Assembly (NCBI RefSeq): GCF_017161425.1
Contig: NZ_CP071057.1
Coordinates: forward strand, 3,039,501 to 3,103,500
Direction of reading: 5' to 3'
Source: Marinicauda algicola
GTDB taxonomy: Bacteria; Pseudomonadota; Alphaproteobacteria; Caulobacterales; Maricaulaceae
Length of the DNA: 64,000 nucleotides
Positions 19,175 through 29,859 of this stretch are shown piece after piece. Every line of letters begins with the position of its first letter. The stretch's first letter is position 1. The position numbers and the translations under genes are program-made. The notes beneath the pieces were generated by a model. That model worked only from the letters and a program-made list of their open reading frames with translations. It did no database searches and was not told where the DNA came from.

Positions 19175-19208
19175 GAGCGCCATCGCCCGAGCCGATGTGA
19201 CGATGATT

Positions 19209-19236
19209 GCGCCCGCCGGAGCGATCCGGCGGGCGC
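19209..19236 (+). terminator. Hairpin after pal
   Basis: A perfect 12-bp stem (GCGCCCGCCGGA at 19209-19220, complement at 19225-19236) has a GCGA loop. The T-run is poor (TGTCGT), so termination may be partial. Confidence 0.6.
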
Positions 19237-19372
19237 TGTCGTGCCGACCTGCAGGGCAAGGTGTTGATACGCCAGGCCCGCGCCGCCTAAATTTCGCCCT
19301 CGCCCCGGCGTAAGGCCTGAGGCTTGCATCCGCTTCACGGCGATCATTCCAGTTCAGACCAGGGTCCGCTCC

Positions 19373-20293
19373 ATGTTCCGCTTCGCCGCCCTTCTCCTGC
19401 TTCTCGCGGCCGGCCTCAGCCTCGCCGCACCTGCGGGCGCCCAGTCGCGCCGCGAGATGTCCGAGCGCATCGACGCGCTGGAGGCGCGCCTGGCCGAGAT
19501 GGAGGAGCGCTTCCTGGCGGGCGATCCGGTGGCCGAGCAGCTGATGGTGCGCGTCGACGCCCTGGAGCGCGAGCAGCGCGTGCTGACCGGTGAGGTCGAG
19601 CGTCTCGCCTTCCAGAACCGCCAGCTGCGCCAGGAACTCGAAGCCCTCGGTGGCGATCTCGATGCGATTCTCGCGGGCGGCGCGGTCCCCTCCGACAGCG
19701 GTCCGGCCCTTCTGGAGCCGGAAACCGGCGAGCCGGGCGCGGACGACGATGTCGCCGTGGTCGATCCCAACGACCCCTTCGCCGAGGTGCGTGCCGAGGC
19801 AACCCGGCCGCTGACTCTGCCGGGCAACGCCGCGACCGGCGACCGAGCCGCCGGGACGGGCCGCGACACGGGCGCCCGCGACCTTGCCGAGCCGTCTCCG
19901 GCGCCGCTGCCCGAGCCGGCCGAGATGTTCACCACCGGCCGCAACCTGCTGCTCGACGGCGATTACGGCGGGGCGCAGGAACTCTTCGCGCGCTTCACGC
20001 AGGCCTATCCCGGCGACGATCTGGCCGGCCAGGCCTGGTACTGGCTCGGCGAGACGCATTTCGTGCAGGGCGATTTCCAGAGCGCGGCCGATTCCTATCT
20101 CGCCTCGCTGCGCGCCGAGCGTTCCGGCCCGCGCGCGCCCGATGCGCTGGTGCGCCTGGCGGCCTCGCTCGCCGCGATGGACCAGGTCGCGGAAGCTTGC
20201 GGCGTGCTCGAAAACTTCGACGCCGAGTTCCCGAACGCCGACGACGAGGCGCGCCGCAAGGCCCGCCGCGAGGCGGCCCGGGCCGGCTGCTGA
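19373..20293 (+). CDS. cpoB: Tol-Pal accessory protein CpoB/YbgF
   Basis: This 306-residue periplasmic protein has a signal peptide, an N-terminal coiled coil (about 28-95, REMSERIDALEARLAEMEER) that trimerises and binds TolA, a Pro/Ala linker, and a C-terminal TPR domain (about 180-305, FTTGRNLLLDGDYGGAQELF, WYWLGETHFVQGDF). CpoB links Tol energy to peptidoglycan synthase during constriction in E. coli. The stop TGA lies within the probable CTG start of tilS. Confidence 0.92.
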   Translation: MFRFAALLLLLAAGLSLAAPAGAQSRREMSERIDALEARLAEMEERFLAGDPVAEQLMVRVDALEREQRVLTGEVERLAFQNRQLRQELEALGGDLDAILAGGAVPSDSGPALLEPETGEPGADDDVAVVDPNDPFAEVRAEATRPLTLPGNAATGDRAAGTGRDTGARDLAEPSPAPLPEPAEMFTTGRNLLLDGDYGGAQELFARFTQAYPGDDLAGQAWYWLGETHFVQGDFQSAADSYLASLRAERSGPRAPDALVRLAASLAAMDQVAEACGVLENFDAEFPNADDEARRKARREAARAGC

Positions 20294-21570
20294 GCCTCGA
20301 TCTCCCAGCCCTCCTCGCGCGCTGCCGCGCGCTCTGCCCGCAGGGCCCTCTCGTGCTCGCCCTGTCGGGCGGGGGGGATTCCACCGCGCTTCTGCACATC
20401 CTCGCCGATCTCGCGCGCGCCGAGGCTCGCCCCCTGCACGCCCTCGTCGTCGATCACCGGCTGCGGGCGGACAGCGCCGCCGAGGCGGAAACGGCCGCCC
20501 ACGCCGCGCGCTCGCTCGGCGCTGCGGCGCGCGTCCTCGCCTGGACCGATCCGCACGCGACGCAGGCCCAGGCCCGTCTCGCCCGGCACCGCCTGCTCGC
20601 GGAGGCGGCCCGCGGGACCGGGGCGCGGACGCTGTTCCTCGGCCATACCCGGGAAGACCGGATCGAGACGCTCGCCATGCGCCTCGCGCGCGCCGGGGGC
20701 GGGCGCGGCCTCGCCGCGATGGGCGAGCTCGATCCCTCGCCGGTCTGGCCGCAGGGCCGGGGCCTGCGCCTCGCCCGGCCGCTGCTCCACACCACGCGCG
20801 AGGACCTGCGCGACTTCCTCGAGGCGCGTGGCGCGGACTGGGTCGAGGATCCCTCCAATGCCGATCCGCGCTACGAGCGCGTCCGCCTGCGGACCTCCGG
20901 CCTGGGTGAGGACCCGCGCTTCGCGACCCGGCTCTTGCGGCTCGGCGATGCCGCGCGCGGATTCGAGTCCCGGGTGATCGAGGCCGCGGCCGGGCTGCTG
21001 GACCGGGCGGCAAGCCGGCTGGCCTGGGGCGGCCTCGCCCTCGACGCTGACGCCTGGGCCGCTTCAGCCCCGGTCGTGCAGTCGCGCGCGATGGAATTCG
21101 CCCTGCTGTCCGTCTCCGGCGCACCGGGCCTGCCCGGCCCGGGCCGGGTCGAAGCCGCCCTTGCCGCGCTCGCCCGGTCGCAGCGGCGCACGGTGGCCGG
21201 CGTGCTCATCGACGAAGGCGGCCGGCTCGGGCGCGATCCTGCCGCGGCGGGGCGCGCCGACGGCACGCCGGGCGCTGCGCCGCTCGTCCTGGCGCCGGGA
21301 GAGGCCGGGGTATTCGACGGGCGCCTCGATGCGGCCGCGCAGGATGGCCTGGTGGTCGCGGTCGCGGGGAGCCGGCCCGCCGACGGGCTCGAGGCGGTGC
21401 CTGCCGCGTTCCGCCCCGGCGTGCCGGTCATCGAGACGGCAAGCGGCGAGCGCCTTGCAGCGTTCGCCCCCGGCGCGGCCCGATACGGGACATTCACCCT
21501 GCTGACCGGGGCACGCCTGCTTCATCTCGCGTTTCCCTTCGGCGCGGGGACATGGTTTGATGAAGTCTGA
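20290..21570 (+). CDS. tilS: tRNA(Ile)-lysidine synthase, probable non-AUG start
   Basis: TilS changes C34 of the CAU-anticodon tRNA(Ile) to lysidine with ATP and lysine, so the tRNA reads AUA and not AUG. The PP-loop is LALSGGGDSTALLHI, followed by VVDHRLR, LGHTREDRIETLAMRL and the C-terminal LLTGARLLHLAFPFG. About 426 residues from the proposed start. There is no ATG before the PP-loop; the candidates are TTG 20197 (deep inside cpoB), CTG 20287 or 20290, and GTG 20353, which would cut into the PP-loop strand. CTG 20290 overlaps the cpoB TGA in the manner of ATGA coupling. Confidence 0.85.
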   Translation: MSLDLPALLARCRALCPQGPLVLALSGGGDSTALLHILADLARAEARPLHALVVDHRLRADSAAEAETAAHAARSLGAAARVLAWTDPHATQAQARLARHRLLAEAARGTGARTLFLGHTREDRIETLAMRLARAGGGRGLAAMGELDPSPVWPQGRGLRLARPLLHTTREDLRDFLEARGADWVEDPSNADPRYERVRLRTSGLGEDPRFATRLLRLGDAARGFESRVIEAAAGLLDRAASRLAWGGLALDADAWAASAPVVQSRAMEFALLSVSGAPGLPGPGRVEAALAALARSQRRTVAGVLIDEGGRLGRDPAAAGRADGTPGAAPLVLAPGEAGVFDGRLDAAAQDGLVVAVAGSRPADGLEAVPAAFRPGVPVIETASGERLAAFAPGAARYGTFTLLTGARLLHLAFPFGAGTWFDEV

Positions 21571-21684
21571 CCTGCGGCGAATGTTCGCCCGCCACTGGCG
21601 AAGGGCCATGAAACGCCCAATATCGGGTGTCAGACAAGCGACGACGGCCGGGTGCAGAGTCCCGGGCGCGAAAAGGACCACACG

Positions 21685-23631
<1,947 letters not shown>

Positions 23632-23654
23632 CGCCTGCGCCGGACCTGAAGAGC

Positions 23655-23687
23655 AAGCCCGCGCGGGGTATCTCGCGCGGGCTTTTT
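23655..23687 (+). terminator. Rho-independent terminator after ftsH
   Basis: An 11-bp perfect stem (AAGCCCGCGCG at 23655-23665, complement at 23674-23684) with an 8-base loop is followed by TTT. It ends the tilS-ftsH transcript. Confidence 0.85.
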
Positions 23688-23739
23688 CGCTTCGGGCCGG
23701 GCCGGTCAGGGAGCCCGCAGGCGGGCGGCTCGCAGCTTC

Positions 23740-24273
23740 TCACCAGCTCGCCGGCCCGCTCTCCCCTGCCAGGAACAGGCTCGCCGTGCGGACCTCCGGC
23801 GCGCCGGACAGGGCGAGGATCACCGTGTTGCGCCCGGCGGCGAGGTCGAGCGTCAGGGTCTGGCGGCCGGCCCCCGGAATGCGGCGCACCAGCCGGTCGT
23901 TGACGAAGATCTGCGCGCGGGTGCCGGTCCCGATCTCGACCATGACCGGGCCGGGCGCGTCGCGGCCGATCCTGGCGAGGGCGAGCACGGTGTCGGCGCG
24001 CGCGGTCATCGCCCGGCTGGCGGAGAAATCGGCGACACCGCCGGGTCCGGCGCGCACCTCGCCTACCGGCGCGGGCAGAGCGGGCAGGCGGGAGAGGTCG
24101 TGGACATCGTCCAGCACGTGCCCGTCGAAGGCGGGCGAGACGGCCCAGGACGTGACCGCGCGGCTGTCCTGCACGGCGTGCGTCGCCGGGTCCTGGACGG
24201 GCAGAGCGCCGGGCCCGGGCTGGGCACCGGAAAGGCCGGCAGCGAGCAGGGCGGCGGTGAGATGAGCGAACAT
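23740..24273 (-). CDS. Secreted galactose-binding-like domain protein
   Basis: This 177-residue protein has a signal peptide (MFAHLTAALLAAGLSGAQ). The mature part resembles the C-terminal beta-sandwich of the gene just upstream: WAVSPAFDGHVL, then IFVNDRLVRRIPGAGRQTL and LDLAAGRNTVILALSG, the jelly-roll order seen in galactose-binding-like modules attached to glycosidases. No catalytic domain is present. I chose the ATG at 24273 because it gives a clean signal peptide. It is 71 bases downstream of the lectin-like gene and probably co-transcribed. Function unknown; sugar or cell-surface binding is inferred. Confidence 0.6.
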   Translation of the reverse strand: MFAHLTAALLAAGLSGAQPGPGALPVQDPATHAVQDSRAVTSWAVSPAFDGHVLDDVHDLSRLPALPAPVGEVRAGPGGVADFSASRAMTARADTVLALARIGRDAPGPVMVEIGTGTRAQIFVNDRLVRRIPGAGRQTLTLDLAAGRNTVILALSGAPEVRTASLFLAGESGPASW

Positions 24274-24344
24274 GTCAGCGTGTCCTTCGGGCAAGCAGGC
24301 TCGGCCCGCGGCCGGCCGGCGCGCGTGTGAACCACAAAGCCGGA

Positions 24345-25430
24345 TCAGTCTTCCCCGATCGCGGCGGTGACGGCCCAGCCGCCGAACGTTTCCGAGACCG
24401 CGAAGACGAGTTCGTTCTCGCCCTCCCGCAGGCGCAGCGGCAGGCTCTGATGGCGCGTCACGGTGCCGAGATAGCGGTAGTCGCGCGTCGCCCAGCCCTT
24501 GTTGCCGGCATAGAGAAGCGCGCCGTTGAGATAGACGCGGGCGCGGTCGGAATAGCCGAACTCGGCCATCACGGTCCGCGGCTCGGCGCTGGTCAGGACG
24601 TGGCGGGCGAGCACGGTATCGCCCTCGCGGACATCGGCGGCGCGGGCGAGATTGGCGATCCCGTTCGGCTCGACGTCGAGCGGCGTCCAGTCCCGCCCGG
24701 CGAGGAAATCCGCCGGCGCATCGCCGGCCGGCAGCGCGGCTTCGGCGAACGGCGCGGACACCTGCCAGTGCGTGACGAGCCCCGGCGCGGCCAGCGCGTC
24801 GGGCAATGGCGGGGCCTCGCCGCGGATCGCGGCCTCGCCCGGCCGGATGTCGAGATTGGCGACGATCGCCGAGGCGGTATCGTCGGGGGCGAGATTCCAG
24901 AAACCGATCGGGCCGGTCTCGGCGTCGCGATGCAGGTGGGGGATGTGGAAGACGCGCTCGCCGTCGAGATAGACGTCGGCCCGGTCCTCGTCGATCACCA
25001 GGCGCACGCGCATCCAGTCGTGCAGGCGGTGGTTCACCCGGTCCTGATGGGCGCGGTCGGCATAGATCTGCCAGCCGACATTGCCGGAGAAGGAGGGCGC
25101 GTACTGCACCGAATCCGGCTGGCCGGAGAGGTGATGGCGCAGGTAGAATGTCTCGTAGTCCGCGTCGCCGGCCGCGTGCCAGATGATGCCGGTATGGCCC
25201 GGCTCGCCGACGAGGACGAGATCGAACTCGATCTCGCCGGTGCGAAAGCCCGCGTCGAGCCAGAGCTGCCCGTCGCGCCACTGCAGACCCTCCCGGCCCT
25301 GGAACTCCACCAGCCGGGTGTATTGCGCCTCGGCGCCCCAGGAGCGGCCCTGGAAGCCGAGGCCGGCTTCCTGCGCGGATGCCCCCGCCGCCGCGAGAGC
25401 GACGGCCAGGGCTGCGATCGTGATCTTCAT
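24345..25430 (-). CDS. Secreted LamG/concanavalin-like plus galactose-binding-like protein
   Basis: This 361-residue exported protein has a signal peptide (MKITIAALAVALAAAGASAQ). The first domain (about 25-185) has the concanavalin/DUF1080-like pattern GEIEFDLVLVGEPGHTGIIWHA, WMRVRLVIDEDRADVYLDGERVF and GPIGFWN. The second (about 205-361) has a galactose-binding-like sandwich with RVYLNGALLYAGNKGW and LREGENELVFAVSETFGGW. I see no catalytic acid pair, so a carbohydrate-binding role is the safer reading. It is likely in one transcript with the AraC gene upstream (50 bases) and the small protein downstream. Confidence 0.65.
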   Translation of the reverse strand: MKITIAALAVALAAAGASAQEAGLGFQGRSWGAEAQYTRLVEFQGREGLQWRDGQLWLDAGFRTGEIEFDLVLVGEPGHTGIIWHAAGDADYETFYLRHHLSGQPDSVQYAPSFSGNVGWQIYADRAHQDRVNHRLHDWMRVRLVIDEDRADVYLDGERVFHIPHLHRDAETGPIGFWNLAPDDTASAIVANLDIRPGEAAIRGEAPPLPDALAAPGLVTHWQVSAPFAEAALPAGDAPADFLAGRDWTPLDVEPNGIANLARAADVREGDTVLARHVLTSAEPRTVMAEFGYSDRARVYLNGALLYAGNKGWATRDYRYLGTVTRHQSLPLRLREGENELVFAVSETFGGWAVTAAIGED

Positions 25431-25480
25431 GCCCGTTCCTCCGGTTTGCGCGGACGCGCGAACGCGTCACCTTCGCAGTC

Positions 25481-26305
25481 CTAGGAGAGGGCGGGCGCGC
25501 CGGTCTTGGAGATTTCGGCCAGGCCGATGCGCTCGGCATGCAGGCGCGCGGGAGAAAGGCCGGTCTGGCGCGCGACCTCGCCGCTCATATGGGCCTGGTC
25601 GGCGAAGCCGAACCGGAGGGCGAGCCCGGCCCAGTCCGGCCGGAGCTGGCGGTCGGCGGCCTGGATCAGCGCGTTCAGGCGCACCAGGCCGGCATAGGCC
25701 TTCGGCGACAGGCCGAGCCGGTCGGTGAAATGGCGGCGCAACGTGCGCTCGGGAAGGTCGAGATGGCCGGCGAGGCGCTCGATGCGCACCCGGCCCCTGC
25801 AGGCACGGATCAGCCGGGCTGCGTGGCTGACGCGGTCGCGCGCGGGCGCGATCTCCGCGCCCGCCTGGCGCAGGACCGAGGCGAGCGCGCCGGCCAGCAC
25901 CGGTCCCGGGGCGCCGGCCTCGGCGAGGCGACGCACCGCGTCGAAGCCCGGCAGCGCGCCGAGGGGCGTCTTCGCGTCGACATGCTCGCGCGGATGCTGC
26001 TTCAGCAGCGCGGCGGCGATCTCGGGCTGGACGCGGATCGCGATCATCTCCGCGCCGGGCGCCGGCGCGTAGAGGCGCGCCCGCCCGGCCGGTCCGAACA
26101 GGGTCAGGCAGACGTCGCTCACCGTGCCGTCCGGTCCGACCGTGCGGCGCACGCCGAGGCTCGGCTGCCAGAAGGGCGGCAGGCGGTGCGGGCGCGGCGC
26201 GTCTCCGGCGAGATGCAACCACGCCGCATCGAGCAGGCACGCCTGCTCACCGCGGAACGGGTGCTCGGCATAGCCGGGAAGGCGCGGGCGGTCGGTCTCG
26301 CTCAT
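25481..26305 (-). CDS. AraC family transcriptional regulator
   Basis: This 274-residue regulator has an N-terminal domain of about 160 residues of unknown ligand and a C-terminal double helix-turn-helix (about 165-265). The first helix pair is VRIERLAGHLDLPERTLRRHF and the second is LALRFGFADQAHMSGEVARQTG followed by LSPARL. Its genomic position upstream of the two secreted-protein genes on the same strand suggests it controls them, but no operator was identified. It is divergent from folP with 87 bases between. Confidence 0.85.
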   Translation of the reverse strand: MSETDRPRLPGYAEHPFRGEQACLLDAAWLHLAGDAPRPHRLPPFWQPSLGVRRTVGPDGTVSDVCLTLFGPAGRARLYAPAPGAEMIAIRVQPEIAAALLKQHPREHVDAKTPLGALPGFDAVRRLAEAGAPGPVLAGALASVLRQAGAEIAPARDRVSHAARLIRACRGRVRIERLAGHLDLPERTLRRHFTDRLGLSPKAYAGLVRLNALIQAADRQLRPDWAGLALRFGFADQAHMSGEVARQTGLSPARLHAERIGLAEISKTGAPALS

Positions 26306-26392
26306 GCCACCGGGTTACGCCGGCAGCCGGAGCGGTGCACCTGAATTCTGCGTGATCTTGACCCGGGCGGGCGAGGCGTCACAGTCCCGGCC

Positions 26393-27229
26393 ATGAAAGG
26401 CTTTCTCACCCCGCATCCCGACGGGCGCCCCTTCGTCATGGGCGTGCTCAACGTGACGCCGGACAGCTTCTCCGACGGCGGGCGCTTCATCGACGTCGAT
26501 GCCGCGCGCGACCACGGCCTGGCGCTGCTGGAAGAGGGGGCGGACATCCTCGATATCGGCGGGGAGAGTACCCGGCCCGGCGCCAGGCCCGTCGACGAGA
26601 TCGAGGAGATGGACCGCGTCCTTCCCGTGATCGAGGCGATCCGCGCGATGCGCCCCGATGCGATCGTGTCCATAGACACCATGAAGCCGGACGTCGCCGG
26701 GGCGGCGATCGGGGCGGGGGCGTGGATGTGGAACGACGTCAACGCGCTGCGCGGGGAGGGCGCCCTCGACTGCGCCGCCGACCTGCAGTGCGCGGTCTGC
26801 CTCATGCACATGCAGGGCGAGCCGGGAAGCATGCAGGACGCCCCGGCCTACGAGAATGTCGTCACCGAGGTCGCGCAATTCCTCGGCCGTCGCGCCGGGG
26901 CGGCGATGTCGGCCGGCATCGCGAAGGAGAAGATCTGGCTCGATCCCGGCATCGGCTTCGGCAAGACGCTGGCGCACAATCTCGCCCTGATGGCGGCGCT
27001 CGAGCATTTTGCCGGCTTCGGCTTCGGGCTGCTGTTCGGCGCGTCGAGAAAGCGCTTCATCCAGGCGATCGACGAGACGGCCGCGAGCGCGCAGGACCGG
27101 CTCGGCGGCAGCCTTGCCGCCGCGCTCCACGCCGCGCGCGCCGGGGCCTCGATCATCCGCGTGCACGACGTGCGCGAGACGGTGCAGGCGCTGAAGGTGC
27201 AGGCGGCAATCGCGAATGCCGGCCGCTGA
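26393..27229 (+). CDS. folP: Dihydropteroate synthase
   Basis: The enzyme condenses p-aminobenzoate with hydroxymethyl-dihydropterin diphosphate in folate synthesis and is the sulfonamide target. The 278-residue TIM barrel has both family signatures: FVMGVLNVTPDSFSDGG at the N-terminus and ILDIGGESTRPGARPV after it. Further landmarks are DVNALRGEG, LMHMQGEPGSMQ, LDPGIGFGKT and LFGASRKRFI. It normally follows ftsH and precedes glmM in alphaproteobacteria; here it is separated from ftsH by three opposite-strand genes, and glmM is not next to it. Confidence 0.95.
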   Translation: MKGFLTPHPDGRPFVMGVLNVTPDSFSDGGRFIDVDAARDHGLALLEEGADILDIGGESTRPGARPVDEIEEMDRVLPVIEAIRAMRPDAIVSIDTMKPDVAGAAIGAGAWMWNDVNALRGEGALDCAADLQCAVCLMHMQGEPGSMQDAPAYENVVTEVAQFLGRRAGAAMSAGIAKEKIWLDPGIGFGKTLAHNLALMAALEHFAGFGFGLLFGASRKRFIQAIDETAASAQDRLGGSLAAALHAARAGASIIRVHDVRETVQALKVQAAIANAGR

Positions 27230-27296
27230 AGGCCGGTCACCGCACATTCACCCTTCATCCTCCAGAATGGCCGGAGGAGGTGAGGAGGTGAGTCCC

Positions 27297-27956
27297 ATGA
27301 GGATGGCAGCCGCAGGACTTCTGGTGCTGGCACTCGGCGCCTGCGCGACACCAGCCGCTCCGGGGCCGTCGCCGGCCGCGGCGCCTTCCGGCCCGCCTCC
27401 CGCGGCAAGCCCGGTCACCGGCTTCCAGCCCCCGGCCGCCCTGCACATCTGCCCCGGCATGCGGGTGAGCCATGCGCCCGAGACCGATGCGGCCCGGCGC
27501 ATCCTGGTCTACCGGCGCAGCGTCGCGGTCAACGGCGTCCCGCTGATGGTCAGCCCGGTCGAGGAGGTCTGCCTGTCGCGCGGCCAGGGCGGCCGGCACG
27601 AGGGGCTCGACCTCGCCCCCTTTCCGCGGACCCATGTGCGCATGGTCCGGGCCGGAGGCGACGGCGTCGTGCGCGAGTTCGGCGAACGCCACGATTTCGG
27701 CATCTACGTGCTGATCGACCATGGCAACGGCGTCTACACGCGCTACGCCCACCTCGCCTTCGCCAGCCCCGGCATGGCCGCCGGGCGGCGCGTCGCGGCC
27801 GGCGAGCCGATCGGCCAGATGGGCGGCACGGGCGGGGTCCCGATCCACCTGCACTACGCCATCCTCACCGGCGATTATCACACGCCGGCCCGGAGCTTCG
27901 GCCTGACCCCGGTCGATCCGTTCGAGGTGATCGCGCGCACGGCACGGGTGAATTGA
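27297..27956 (+). CDS. M23 family metallopeptidase lipoprotein
   Basis: This 219-residue protein has a lipobox LGAC with Cys16, then an Ala/Pro-rich linker and a LytM/M23 domain. Zinc ligands look present: H and D in GRHEGLDLA, and the HLH motif in VPIHLHYAI; IDHGNGVYTRYAHL is also typical. M23 enzymes cut peptide cross-links in peptidoglycan. Whether it hydrolyses or is a regulator is open, but unlike degenerate LytM factors it keeps the ligands. The ATG at 27297 has GGAGGTG upstream; the longer frame lacks a signal peptide. Confidence 0.8.
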   Translation: MRMAAAGLLVLALGACATPAAPGPSPAAAPSGPPPAASPVTGFQPPAALHICPGMRVSHAPETDAARRILVYRRSVAVNGVPLMVSPVEEVCLSRGQGGRHEGLDLAPFPRTHVRMVRAGGDGVVREFGERHDFGIYVLIDHGNGVYTRYAHLAFASPGMAAGRRVAAGEPIGQMGGTGGVPIHLHYAILTGDYHTPARSFGLTPVDPFEVIARTARVN

Positions 27957-28035
27957 CGCCCGGCCTCTCAATTTTGGCTTGCTGCTCCTGGCGAAAGGCG
28001 GCAAGCTCCCGGCTCCAGCATGCATGGGGGCGAAA

Positions 28036-28890
28036 ATGGACTGGAATTCAGTGATTTGGGCTGCGGCTTGGGGCGCGGCCGGTGGGCTGGCGGGCGGTCT
28101 CGTCTCGATGCTCTTCCCGGCCCGGGCGCGCGCGCTGATCATCGTGGTCGCAGCCGTGGCGGCAGGTGCATTCGGGCGGGAGATCGAACCCGAGGTCCTG
28201 AGCGAGTGGACCGGTCAGAGCTGGATCGAAGAGCGCATGAACGCGCAGGCCTATGCCGAGTTCGACCAGGCGCTCGCCGAGCGTTTCCCGCGAATGGTGG
28301 GTGCCTGGGAGGTGCTGCGCGAGCACAGGCCCGACGTTTACAATGAGCTGCGGCGGGACGCGATCCGCGCCGCCAGAGCGGGCTCGAGCGAGGAGGAGAT
28401 CTCCGACCTCGCACAGGGCCGCATCGACTCCCTGTTGATGGAACTGTCCCCGCAGCTCTCCGACGAGGAGACCGCGCGGATGATCGACCTGATCCGGCTG
28501 CAGCTCTCCGTGCTCTCTGCCGAGCACGCGCTCGCGTGCGCGCGGATCATGTACGGCCAGAACATGTCGGAGGCAGATATCGATACGCTGCCGGACGCGT
28601 ATTTCCCCGTGATTGTCGACCAGTTCCGCCTGATCTTCGAATCCTCGCTGCCCGGCGGACCCAAGAGCGAAGGCGCAAGGGTCCAGACCTTGATCAACGA
28701 GCTTGTCAGCGAGATCTTCGCCACCCACCCCGAAGCGGGACCGGCCACGTTCGCCGTTTACAACGATCCGGCTCTCGAGATCCCGCAGGAGGCCTGCACG
28801 GTCTTCATCAGCTATCTCGACGAGATCGCCGAGCTGGAAATGCCCGAGCGGGCTCATTTCTGGCGGGCTCTCACCGCGATCGAGGGCTAG
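28036..28890 (+). CDS. Hypothetical membrane-anchored helical protein
   Basis: I do not recognise this 284-residue protein. The first 45 residues carry two hydrophobic stretches (VIWAAAWGAAGGLAGGLVSM and ALIIVVAAVAAGAF) separated by PARAR. The rest is hydrophilic and mostly helical, with EEEISDLAQGRIDSLLMEL and ETARMIDLIRLQLSVL. One could imagine a small inner-membrane anchor with a cytoplasmic or periplasmic helical domain. Start candidates are 28024 and 28036; the latter has a GGGGG stretch at suitable distance. Its stop shares CTAG with the convergent methyltransferase gene. Confidence 0.7.
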   Translation: MDWNSVIWAAAWGAAGGLAGGLVSMLFPARARALIIVVAAVAAGAFGREIEPEVLSEWTGQSWIEERMNAQAYAEFDQALAERFPRMVGAWEVLREHRPDVYNELRRDAIRAARAGSSEEEISDLAQGRIDSLLMELSPQLSDEETARMIDLIRLQLSVLSAEHALACARIMYGQNMSEADIDTLPDAYFPVIVDQFRLIFESSLPGGPKSEGARVQTLINELVSEIFATHPEAGPATFAVYNDPALEIPQEACTVFISYLDEIAELEMPERAHFWRALTAIEG

Positions 28891-29777
28891 GCTCGTCGCC
28901 CCAGCCGGCGGGCGATCTCGGCGATGTGGGCGGGGCCGACCTCGCAGCAGCCCCCGACGATGGCCGCGCCGGACGCGATCCAGCGTTCCGCAAAATCGCC
29001 ATAGGCCTTCGGCCCGAGATCTTCGCGCGCATCGAGCGCGTCGACCGTGCCGGTCTCCAGCAGCGGATCGATCGAGGTGAAGCCGTTGGCATAGGCGCCG
29101 GCGTCGAGATCGAGCGACAGCAGCACGTCGAGGCCGGCCGACGCCGCCTCGGGCGTGGAGCAATTGATCAGGACCGCCGCCGCGCCCTCCTCGCGGGCGG
29201 CGCGGGCGGCCTCGATCACCGGTTCGCCCGAGCGCAGGCGCGTGCCGTCGGCGTCGTCGACCGTGAGGGCCGTCCAGACCGGCCTGGCGCTTGCGCGCGC
29301 GGCGCGGGTCGCCCAGCGCGCCTCCTCGACGCAGGCCAGGGTCTCGCAGAGGAAGAGATCGGCCTCGCGGGCCTGGATGTCGACGATGCGGGCGTACTGG
29401 TCGAGGGCGGCCGCCTCGCCGGGCCGCTCCTGCGGCCGGTAGCTGCCCGAGAGCGGCGGCAGGCAGCCGGCGAGCCGGACATCACGGCTCGCCCGCGCGC
29501 AGGCGCGGCGCCCGGCCTCGAGCGCGGCGGCCTGCAGGGCCTCGAACTCGCCTTCGCGGCCGGCCTCGGCAAGGCGCGCAGGCGTCACGGGATAGGACGC
29601 GAGCGTGACGACGTCCGCCCCGGCCGCGATGAAGTCGTCATGGACCGCTTCGACGAGATCGGGGCGTTCGGCCAGGATGTCGGCCGACCAGAGCGGCGTA
29701 GCCGGCCGGTCCCAGCGGGCGGTCAGTTCCTGACCCATCCCGCCGTCGAGAAGGGTGACGGACGATGGTGCGGCCAT
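28887..29777 (-). CDS. Homocysteine S-methyltransferase family protein
   Basis: This 296-residue protein has the pattern of the Pfam S-methyl-trans family (BHMT, MmuM, N-terminal MetH). It has LLDGGMGQELTARWD at the start, and the three zinc-binding cysteines appear in LINCSTPEA and GGCCEVGP. It would transfer a methyl group to homocysteine from a donor such as S-methylmethionine or betaine; the donor is not decided by the sequence. No methionine-cycle genes are adjacent. Confidence 0.88.
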   Translation of the reverse strand: MAAPSSVTLLDGGMGQELTARWDRPATPLWSADILAERPDLVEAVHDDFIAAGADVVTLASYPVTPARLAEAGREGEFEALQAAALEAGRRACARASRDVRLAGCLPPLSGSYRPQERPGEAAALDQYARIVDIQAREADLFLCETLACVEEARWATRAARASARPVWTALTVDDADGTRLRSGEPVIEAARAAREEGAAAVLINCSTPEAASAGLDVLLSLDLDAGAYANGFTSIDPLLETGTVDALDAREDLGPKAYGDFAERWIASGAAIVGGCCEVGPAHIAEIARRLGRRA

Positions 29778-29859
29778 GATGCGGTCTCCCTCGCGTGCTG
29801 CGGCGCTGCGGGGTCAACGCATCGGGGGCCGCCGGGCTCCATGGCCCGGCGTGGAGACG

